64,000 bases of DNA from Macrostomum hystrix (taxonomy: Eukaryota; Platyhelminthes; Macrostomidae), in contig CATNEN010000014.1 of NCBI GenBank assembly GCA_950097015.1, positions 434,001-498,000 of the forward strand, in the 5' to 3' direction. Under the pieces are notes generated by a model. That model saw nothing but the letters and a program-made list of their open reading frames with translations. It had not been told where the DNA came from and made no database searches. The stretch's first letter is position 1. Every line of letters begins with the position of its first letter. Shown here one piece after another: positions 44,139 to 53,900 of this stretch. The translations under genes and the position numbers were made by a program.

Positions 44139-44585
44139 TTTTAATAAGAATTTAATTTTTTTTCGGAGGATGAGCACCCAAGGTTTGGGGTCTTGATTGG
44201 GATTTTAGTGCTAATTTGATTGTCTTGGCACGCTTTTTGCAGCTTCGCTATTTTGTGCATGATCTCTTAGGGAGTGGCTGCGATAATTTTTTTTGTCCAA
44301 GTTCAAAAACTGTAGAGACAGATTTTTTGGTGGGGGAACCTTGTTCCTTCAGGAAAGGTAATGGTTTGTGCATTAAGGAGGCTGCGATAATTTTTGTCCT
44401 AGATATTCAACTTACAAACTGATGTGGGATATTAAAAGTAGAGAATTTAGAATATGGAGACGGAGTTTTTAGAGGGGCGAGGACCCTTTTTTTCCTGATC
44501 TCTTCGGGAATAATAAAAGTAATGGTTTGTGGATAATGGAGGCTGCGATTATTTTTGTCCTAGAAGCCCCCTCTTGCATACTACT
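44099..44585 (-). repeat. Right terminal inverted repeat of the Polinton
   Basis: Reverse complement of 30466-30950. The outer end GCATACTACT abuts CCAGTC at 44586-44591, the second copy of the target-site duplication. Confidence 0.95.
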
Positions 44586-45005
44586 CCAGTCCCCCTTATT
44601 TTTAAGCAGGCTCCGTGGTAACCCATAGAGATGCCAGTCCACCTTATTTTTAAGCAGGCTCCGTGGTAACCCACAGAGATGCCAGTCCACCTTATTTTTA
44701 AGCAGGCTCCGTGGTAACCCATAGAGATGCCAGTCCCCCTTATTTTTTAGCAGGCTCCGTGGTAACCCATAGAGATGCCAGTCCACCTTATTTTTAAGCA
44801 GGCTCCGTGGTAACCCATAGAGATGCCAGTCCCCCTTATTTTTAAGCAGGCTCCGTGGTAACCCATAGAGATGCCAGTCCCCCTTATTTTTAAGCAGGCT
44901 CCGTGGTAACCCACAGAGATGCCAGTCCCCCTTATTTTTAAGCAGGCTCCGTGGTAACCCACAGAGATGCCAGTCCACCTTATTTTTAAGCAGGCTCCTT
45001 GCTCC
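44586..45005. repeat. 48 bp minisatellite, right part
   Basis: About nine units of the array present left of the Polinton, in the same orientation, with CCACC/CCCCC and CCATAG/CCACAG variants. Removing the element and one CCAGTC copy restores a normal 48-bp unit across the junction. Confidence 0.96.
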
Positions 45006-45511
45006 ATAGAGATACTGATAGAACTTGCCCTAAAATGTGAGGATGTCTAAGAGTACAACTGAAATTCGCTTGTGCTATTTATCTGGTCAGTGTTGAAATG
45101 TCAATAAACTGACAACATTCTGCAGGTTGCAGTTTGCAGGAAGAAGCCAATGATAACAGGGTTTGGACACTTTGCTTTGGCAATTCTGAACTGAAAGATC
45201 ACATAGCAAAAGGGTCCCCAGATAGCCATTGGCTAGGAAATGAGACTGAATGCTGCTTCCAGTTTAGGAGTTCTTGCCCCGTATTTTTCAGCAGAAGGAG
45301 GTTGGGAAATTTATACGCAGGTACCTTTTATACGTGACTCCTTGACACTTGCTAAGCTATTCTGTTGTCAGGCTGCAAAGAATAGGCAGGCCCAATGCAA
45401 GTAAGATGACGCTGGTAGACTCTGATTGGCTCGGCCAGCGATCTCAGCTCATAAAGCACTGCTTCACCCAGCGAGGCATTTCCAAAAAACACAGGCTTTG
45501 CTGCGAACATA
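45006..45511. other. Spacer right of the Polinton, no gene seen
   Basis: About 500 bp of unique sequence without a convincing frame. It may hold the promoter of the tentative small gene that follows. Confidence 0.45.
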
Positions 45512-46655
45512 ATGGGTAAGTTCTATCCTACTTTCTTCCTACCCCCTCGTTGGGACTGTGGAGACTGTGGAGACTGTGGAGACTGTAGACTGTAGACTGT
45601 AGACTGTAGAGACTGGAGACTGGAGACTGTAGACTGTAGACTGTAGACTGTAGACTGTAGAGACTGGAGACTGGAGACTGTAGAGACTGTGGAGACCGTA
45701 GACTGTAGACTGTAGACTGTAGACTGTAGACTGTAGACTGTAGACTGTAGAGACTGTGGAGACTGTAGACTGTAGACTGTAGACTGTAGAGACTGTGGAG
45801 ACTGTAGACTGTAGACTGTAGACTGTAGAGACTGTGGAGACTGTAGACTGTAGACTGTAGACTGTAGACTGTATATACTGTGGAGACAGTAGAGACTGTA
45901 TATACTGTGGAGACTGTATATACTGTGGAGACAGTAGAGACTGTATATACTGTGGAGACAGTAGAGACTGTATATACTGTGGAGACATTAGAGACTGTAT
46001 ATACTGTGGAGACAGTAGAGACTGTATATACTGTGGAGACATTAGAGACTGTATATACTGTGGAGACTGTATATACTGTGGAGACATTAGAGACTGTATA
46101 TACTGTGGAGACTGTATATACTGTGGAGACATTAGAGACTGTATATACTGTGGAGACTGTATATACTGTGTAGACAGTATTCCCACCATCAATTTCTGCT
46201 TTCTTATCAGTCATGGCTTAGAAGTGAAATTCGCCAAGAAAATGTTGGCACAAATGCATTTGTACCTATTGGATTGAAATCACCTTTGATATTTATTCGA
46301 CTTTTCCCCAATGACCCTCACTACGACTTATAATTTTTTAATTACAAGGATATTTTGATATTTAAGAAGGAGCGATTCAGTGCTAGTTCAAGCTTGTCAG
46401 CATAGGATTCCTAATCTACGAGAAGTTGTTCATTTCTTGTCTTCAGCTCAGACTCTACTCGTACATGAACGATATCAACATTTTCAGCAGCCGAGGAGGC
46501 CGCCCAGTTGGCGCTGGCTGCAGACTTTCCAGGCGCTACAACCGCTGCTGCTGTCGATGGTCGACTACTTCTACCGCCGCTACTGCTGCTGCCGAATCTT
46601 CAGAGCCAGCAGGTTTCGCACCTTTCTCTGGAACTTAATGCTCAGATCACATTGA
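45512..46655 (+). CDS. Tentative small Arg/Cys-rich gene with a minisatellite intron
   Basis: An ATGG ending in a strong donor (GG/GTAAGT at 45516) and an exon beginning after TTCTTGTCTTCAG at 46446 could join (45512..45515 + 46447..46655) to a 70-residue protein ending with YFYRRYCCCRIF and FRTFLWNLM. Alternatively the second exon alone starts at ATG 46465 (19 nt after the same acceptor) in another frame, ending 46638, with SRRYNRCCCRW and a Thr/Ala/Ser-rich tail. Codon content is GC-rich as in host genes. I cannot choose between frames or assign a function; it may be non-coding. Confidence 0.25.
45549..46175. repeat. GACTGTA / GACTGTGGA / TATATACTGTGGA composite minisatellite
   Basis: Left part: seven-base GACTGTA units mixed with GAGACTGTG (45549-45870). 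Right part: units of 15 to 30 bp with TATATACTGTGGAGAC joined to AGTAGAGACTG or ATTAGAGACTG. The gradient from simple to compound units suggests nested expansion. Val/Tyr/Ser/Thr frames through it are artefacts. Confidence 0.95.
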
Positions 46656-46954
46656 GTACTACTCACAACTCAAATGAATTCACGATGGCGAGTTAGGATC
46701 GCGCGCTTACGGCCTGTCAAACTGGGAGCTTTCCGGTCCCCGGCGGTACCTGAGCAGCTTGGGATGGCGCCCTGGCAGCAACGCCGGCAGTTGGGCGTGG
46801 TTGAATTATGCATACCGGCGCTGCCACCCCTGGCGTAGCAGCTCCCGCTCACTCCCAATGAGCTATTCTTGAAGGCAGACCCTTTCAAGTTCTCACAGCG
46901 GACCTGACTAATAATAATAAGTCCTAAGCACGCTGTTCGTTCTATCGCTTCTCT

Positions 46955-47095
46955 ACTTCTTTGTCTGTCTTTCTGTCTGTCTGTCTGTCTGCCTGTCTAT
47001 CTGTCTCTGCCTGTCTGTCTGTCTGTCTCTGCCTGTCTGTCTGTCTGTCTCTGCCTGTCTGTCAATCTATATGTCTGTCTGTCTCAGGACAGACA
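46955..47095. repeat. CTGT-type tetranucleotide microsatellite
   Basis: A run of CTGT units interrupted by CTGCCTGTCTGTCTGTCTCT phrases. The rest of 46656-47930 has no gene that I can support. Confidence 0.93.
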
Positions 47096-47981
47096 TTAGG
47101 AATTAAGGACAGCAGAGGGCTCGGAGGCAATGAGGCTGGAGCAGTCTTCTGTAGGCGTGACTGAAACTGCTTCACGAGAACTGAAATAACAATTTGACTG
47201 CCTGGCCGCATGTACTCGCTATGTTTCAATGAAGAAGCAACAAGATGCGTTAATAATAGATGAGCCCCACGGGAGCCTCAGGAAACAAGGCGCCTATGGG
47301 GCAGAGCAGAAAAAAGTTTTCATAAGCGGAGGTTGCATTTAAGCAGTGGGGAATCGGGTTCCTAATTCAGCCGCGGAGTGAGCAGTGTTTGAATTTTCGC
47401 ACGTCAAAAAGTCAAGCCGGGGCCGTCTCTCCTGGAGCATGTCCGTTGTGGAGCAAGTCGGCAGTGAGATGAAAGAGCCGAAACTGATGCGTGGAAGAGT
47501 TTGTCTGGCCCAGTATCGATGGGGTTCAGAATCTGACCAAGAATAGTGCATTCTCTCTTCAGCTACCTTGCCGGTCTTCAGTCTCGCCGGAAAACGCGAG
47601 CTCGCAAATCTTGATCCCAACGAGCCTCGGAATCCCTCAGAACACGCAGAGTGCTCTCGAATGCAGAGCTGTCAGCTTTCAGACCATCAGACTCGCTCAG
47701 CGACTCAGCTAACAGGCACTCCCATAGCAACCCCAAGATCCCATTTGGATTTATATCCAACCATCTATTGCTCAATTCAAATCACTATTCTATTTATTTA
47801 CTATTTTTATACTTTCATTGTCAATTATTATTTCACAGCCATCTCTCTGACTTCTAAGCTTTCTAAAAAGGCTTTTTCCAATGTAGCACGTCCTTCTTTT
47901 TTTATTTGCCTCCTTGCCCACCTGCTGCTACAGAGCTTCGACTCCGTGGAGGACTCTGCGTCGGTTGGCGCCGTCAGCGCG

Positions 47982-50900
47982 ATGGAGCCTGCGATCGCCG
48001 ACGCGGCCTGGAACTCCACCTTTTCCGTAGTCAGCTGCGACGAAGTCGAGGACCATCGTTCAAGCCTGCCTATGACCGCCGTCAATGTCATCAACTCCGT
48101 CATTGGTTCAGGGATCGTTGGTGAGGCTTGAGTTAGGCCTCAGCGTTAGCGTTTGTCTCGATGCACTTTCATGGATGAGCCAGTGAATAAAGACTGCTCA
48201 TTATCCCAAAGCCAAACTGGGCTGTCAGCACTTCGATCTCTCCATGCAGCCTCTGCAGCCTCCTCTGTCAGCACTTCGATCTCTCCATGAAGCCTCTGCA
48301 GCCTCCTCTGTCAGCACTTCGATCTCTCCATGCAGCCTCTGCAGCCTCCTCTTTCCTATGCCCAAAAGAAGAAAATATTGAGTAAAAAGTCTCCCTGGCT
48401 AAGCAGGAGAGGAGTCGTGCTCAAGCCAGGCTGCTCAACTCAGCCCCCTGGTCACTGCAGTGCCACTGAGGACACCCGCTGAGCAGAAAGCCAGAAAGAA
48501 TCGGGATTGCGGGAAGAGCTTTACACGCATAGCAACCCACAGTCTCGCCCCCTCACTGCAGCCTGGCCTCGCACTGGGTCCCGGGCCTTCAAGCCTTCCT
48601 GTGCCTCTTCTCGCCTTCTCTCCAAATCCTTGGTGCGGGTTTGGCAATGTGGAGCTCGGCGGGCCCTCCGCGGTTGCTGCCGTGCGTGAGGACGGGCTGA
48701 GATTGAGCAAATGAAATATCACCCCTACCCAGTTACTTTTCGACGCCTGCGAGTCTCGAGTGTTATATATGTACATGTGCTTCAGTCCATATAGCTACAT
48801 GTATTTGTGACTTTGTTAAGACATTTTTTACCTTCTTTACAAGGTACAGGTGACACTTTAGCGATTGTTATATAATATATTATGCACTCCAGTCTTTTGC
48901 GTCAGGCGTTAGTTTTACTAATGCACAGTTCGTGTCTGGTATTTGTGTCAGGGAGTCAGTGTTAGGTATTTTGTGTCAGCTAATTTTTACCTGGTATTTT
49001 GAGACATCTTATTTGTCTCCTGAAGATAGCGCCAGGTAGTTTATGCCATCTAGTTGGTGTCAGGAAGTTAACATCAGGTTGTTAGTGTCTGGAAGTTAAT
49101 TCCAGGTAGCTCAGACCATCTAGCTAGTGTCAGGTAGTTAATTCCAGGTAGTTCATGCCATCTAATTAGTGTCTGGAAGTTAATTCCAGGTAGCTCATGC
49201 CATCTAATTAGTGTCAGGTAGTTAATTCCAGGTAGTTCATGCCATCTAGCTAGTGTCAGGTAGTTAATTCCAGGTAGTTCATGCCATCTAATTAGTGTCA
49301 GGTAGTTAATTCCAGGTAGTTCATGCCATCTAATTAGTGTCAGGTAGTTAAACCAGGTTGTTCATGCTATCTAGTTAGTGTCAGGTAGTTAATTATAGGT
49401 AGTTCATGCCATCTAATTAGTGTCATGTAGTTAATTCCAGGTAGTCCATGCCATCTAGCTAGTGTCAGGTAGTTAATTCCAGGTAGTGCATGCCATCTAA
49501 ATGGTGTCATATAGATCGAGTCATCTAGTTCTTGTCAGATTCCTCTCTTCAGGCAAGGACCTCTGGTAGTTAGCTTTAGTAGTCCCAGTGTCAGGTAAGC
49601 AGTGTCAGTTGACAAAGCGCAGTCCGTGGAATGCTAGATCGCGCAGCCGTTAGTCCAGGACTCCAGAACTCTTACTTAAACCATCATGCAGGCATTCCGT
49701 ACGCACTGTACTGCTCCGGTTTCGGCCTCGGTCTGTTGCTGCTGGCTACCGTGGCTCTTGTAACAGACTACTCCATCCACCTCATCGTCACGGGCGGAGC
49801 TCTGTCAAACACCCTCACCTATCAGGTAGCAACTTGCCCATGGTCCCACAATGTAGCACAAGAAGACACAACACAACCTAACTTATAAGCAAAAACTTTC
49901 CAGGACATGGCACGCGTTGCACTCGGCAAGCCGGGCCTCCTGACTGTCACTGCAATGCAAGCCATCTATCCTTTCATCTGTGAGTGGCTTTCTCATCTGA
50001 ACGAATTCCATCTGGCCCTATTCAATCCTCCGTAACATGCTCCCTTCCAGCTATGGTCGGCTACAATGTCATGATCGGGGACTCGGTTGCGAAAATAGTG
50101 ATTCGAATTCGAGGACGTGAGTCGGATTTGGACGATCGAAATCTACTACGCCAATTTGAAGTTCACGCAGTGTCTATCTCGTTAACAATATGCAGTGACT
50201 ACTTCACTTGCTAGCTAATAAATTGTCAGTGTTGTATCGTTACGTAACAGTAACAACGTACCAATTGGCTTAGTAAAATGGGTACCAGAATTAGCTGGGA
50301 AAGCAATTTGTCCTTGAGCAAGACTCCAGTTGTCTCCAATCCAACAAGATTTCCAGTTGTTTCAGCTCTCCCAGCAGTAAAACGGGTACCAGAATTATCT
50401 GGGAAAGCAATGTGTCCTTAAACAAGACACTTGATTTCCAGTCGGTTGAGTTCTCCCAGCAGTAAAACGGGTACCAGAATTAGCTGAGAAAGCAATCGGA
50501 GTCTCCCAGATCGTACGCTGATCGTACGGTAAAGGTGTTATAAGCCTGTTCGCTAGCTGCGTTTTTACACCTGGCTCACCTCGGTTGCTAGTAATTTCTA
50601 CATGTCAGAGAGTGTACTTTTGAAATGATATACAATTCTACACCTTTCTCATAATGCAGAATGTAACAAAGTCGACCAACACGCGCCATTACAGCCCAAC
50701 CCAAACTCGAACCCGCAGCCTCTGCGCAGGATTCAATTCTAGCCAACCGGAATTTTATCGTCTTTCTTCTCGCCCTGTTCGTCTGCCTGCCGCTCAGTCT
50801 GTACCGAAACATTTCAAAACTGTCAAAGGTAAGGATCCTGTCTAATCAGTTATATCAGATCCTTAGAGCTCAAAGGTGCTCAGAAGGCTGGTTTAGAATC

Positions 50901-53900
50901 TTTGATTTTCGACGAGAAAACCGGGTGTTTCCGTCTGTCCTTCAAACAAAAAGCGCATTGATACCCAACGTGTCTTTATTGGCTACCCAAATGAAGTTTG
51001 TGAGGAGAGCACGCGCATTGATACCCAACGTGTCTTTATTGGCTACCCAAATGAAGTTTGTGAGGAGAGCACGCGCATTGATACCCAACGTGTCTTTATT
51101 GGCTACCCAATTGAAGTTTGTGAGGAGAGCACGCGCATTGATACCCAACGTGTCTTTATTGGCTACCCAATTGAAGTTTGTGAGGAGAGCACGCGCATTG
51201 ATACCCAACGTGTCTTTATTGGCTACCCAATTGAAGTTTGTGAGGAGAGCACGCGCATTGATACCCAACGTGTCTTTATTGGCTACCCAAATGAAGTTTG
51301 TGAGGAGAGCACGCGCATTGATACCCAACGTGTCTTTATTGGCTACCCAAATGAAGTTTGTGAGGTAGCACGCGCATTGATACCCAACGTGTCTTTATTG
51401 GCTACCCAATTGAAGTTTGTGAGGAGAGCACGCGCATTGATACCCAACGTGTCTTTATTGGCTACCCAATTGAAGTTTGTGAGGAGAGCACGCGCATTGA
51501 TACCCAACGTGTCTTTATTGGCTACCCAATTGAAGTTTGTGAGGAGAGCACGCGCATTGATACCCAACGTGTCTTTATTGGCTACCCAATTGAAGTTTGT
51601 GAGGAGAGCACGCGCATTGATACCCAACGTGTCTTTATTCGCTACCCAAATGAAGTTTGTGAGGTAGCACGCGCATTGATACCCAACGTGTCTTTATTGG
51701 CTACCCAAATGAAGTTTGTGAGGAGAGCACGCGCATTGATACCCAACGTGTCTTTATTGGCTACCCAAATGAAGTTTGTGAGGAGAGCACGCGCATTGAT
51801 ACCCAACGTGTCTTTATTGGCTACCCAATTGAAGTTTGTGAGGAGAGCACGCGCGTTGATACCCAACGTGTCTTTATTGGCTACCCAATTGAAGTTTGTG
51901 AGGAGAGCACGCGCATTGATACCCAACGTGTCTTTATTGGCTTCCCAAATGAAGTTTGTGAGGAGAGCACGCGCATTGATACCCAACGTGTCTTTATTGG
52001 CTACCCAAATGAAGTTTGTGAGGAGAGCACGCGCATTGATACCCAACGTGTCTTTATTGGCTACCCAATTGAAGTTTGTGAGGAGAGCACGCGCGTTGAT
52101 ACCCAACGTGTCTTTATTGGCTACCCAATTGAAGTTTGTGAGGAGAGCACGCGCATTGATACCCAACGTGTCTTTATTGGCTTCCCAAATGAAGTTTGTG
52201 AGGAGAGCACGCGCATTGATACCCAACGTGTCTTTATTGGCTACCCAAATGAAGTTTGTGAGGAGAGCACGCGCATTGATACCCAACGTGTCTTTATTGG
52301 CTACCCAATTGAAGTTTGTGAGGAGAGCACGCGCATTGATACCCAACGTGTCTTTATTGGCTACCCAAATGAAGTTTGTGAGGAGAGCACGCGCATTGAT
52401 ACCCAACGTGTCTTTATTGGCTACCCAATTGAAGTTTGTGAGGAGAGAATTTTTTGTGCAGTTTATCATCGTAACTCTATGTCTCCAGTTCATAAAATCC
52501 TTCGCCAACAAATCAATAAATCAAGAAATTCTTGCAGACCGTCATCCAAATATATTATACCCTTTCGGCACATTTATCGACAGAACTTAAATCTTTTTCC
52601 AAAACAACCGAAGCAGAAACGAAAAAAGGCGCCACAGCGACCACGAGGCGTAATTTTCTGGTGTCTAAGCAGTCAGAGAAATTAAAAGTTATCTAATCAT
52701 TAACTTTGTTACTGATCTCAATGATCTTAGTGAGTTGATGATGTTAGTTAAAACAATCAGTTGTTCAAGCTACCCCTGAGGTCACCATTGCTCTTCGGCT
52801 CCGCTCACGTGCTTCGGCATCTTCTCCAGCTGGGTGTACTCAGCAATGAGGTCAATGGTTCGCATCTCTGCTTCAACAAAATCGGCCTCCGTTATGCCCT
52901 CGTACCAGTGCATGAAAGCGCGTCGCTTGAACATCTTGCTAAAATTCTCTAGCGTGCGGCTCAGGGCTCGAACCACAGCTGTGTGATTGGCAACCAGGGT
53001 CGCGCAGGCCTGGAACCCTGGCGCCGGGATGTCGCACACAGAGCGCATGATGGCATCCGGCACCAGCCCGCTGCTTGCTCCGATGCGATGGTTTGCCTCG
53101 GAGATGGCTGCGTCAACCTGAGACATGCTTAGCCGTCCGCGGAACAAGGCAGCGCAAGTCAAGTAGCGGGCCTGGTTGTCCTCAGGGTCCCAGTCCATCA
53201 AAAAGTTATCTCTACTCAGTAGCTGCTGGATGGAATGAGACAGAATGGGTTGAATTAGCCTTGGAATATTTGTTGTTTTTGCTTTTAAATGGGTACACAG
53301 GGCGCTGATAAGAATGTGAATCAGTGAGAGACATGGTGAACAAAAACTTAGGAGCCCAAAATATTTTCACTGACCTCCATAAGACCGTGCGGGCTAATGT
53401 TGCGGCTCTGCTCGGCAAAGCTGCGGATTAAAGGTGCCTGGCTCAGCGTGAGGAAGTGCAGCCTTGGAAACGGCACGAGATTAGCGGTGACGCCGCGCCA
53501 GTCCATGTTCTGCTGGCCGGGAAACCGTACGCTGGCGGTGGTGCCGGACATTGCGAGTGCGACCACGGAATTCATGAGGTAGTAGTTCGGGCTCGCGACA
53601 CTTCGAGGACCGGAGCCAATGCGGTCAAGCGCCTTGTTGTCGAAGGCGCAGACAACATCCGCACAGTCAACCAGAGCGGGCACGCTCAGCACAGCATTGT
53701 ATGGCTCGACTGTGCTCGAAACCTTTGAGTCGGGCAGCAAGGTCCATGTTGTCACCAGCTTGGTAATGTCGTCTCGCAGCTCATGCAGGAACGCACTGAC
53801 GAGGCCAGAGCCGCTGCCGCCACCAATGGCGTGGATGATCTGCACGGCCTGAAGGGACTCAGTGGATTCGCTCGCCCGGCGAAATTTTTCCATTAGGCTG

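Larger units (their letters stand above)
30466..44585. mobile_element. Maverick/Polinton (adintovirus-like) element, apparently complete, 14.1 kb
   Basis: Bounded by ~486-bp terminal inverted repeats beginning AGTAGTATGC and ending GCATACTACT, with 6-bp target-site duplications CCAGTC (30460-30465 and 44586-44591). It encodes the hallmark set: rve-type integrase, family B DNA polymerase, adenain-like protease, packaging ATPase, major and minor capsid candidates, and accessory proteins. All frames are open. Gene order: PLA2(-), INT(+), pX-like(+), PolB(+), PRO(+), membrane protein(-), coiled-coil(-), ATPase(-), small basic(-), 387-residue protein(-), MCP(+), penton(+), small Cys protein(-). 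Base composition is more AT-rich than host genes. Polintons are self-synthesising DNA transposons thought to form virions; activity here is inferred only from intactness. Confidence 0.96.

Noticed and set aside
30309-45005. 48-bp repeat as part of the Polinton TIR
   Set aside because: It is in the same orientation on both sides while the TIRs are inverted, and the TSD separates it from the element; it is host target DNA.
46670-46888. 72-codon minus-strand frame or an rRNA-like GC-rich island
   Set aside because: No similarity to 5S or other rRNA that I can recognise and no coding support.
51676-52590. 304-codon plus-strand and 289-codon minus-strand frames
   Set aside because: Open only because the 60-bp unit is divisible by three and lacks stops; both strands are open over the same array.
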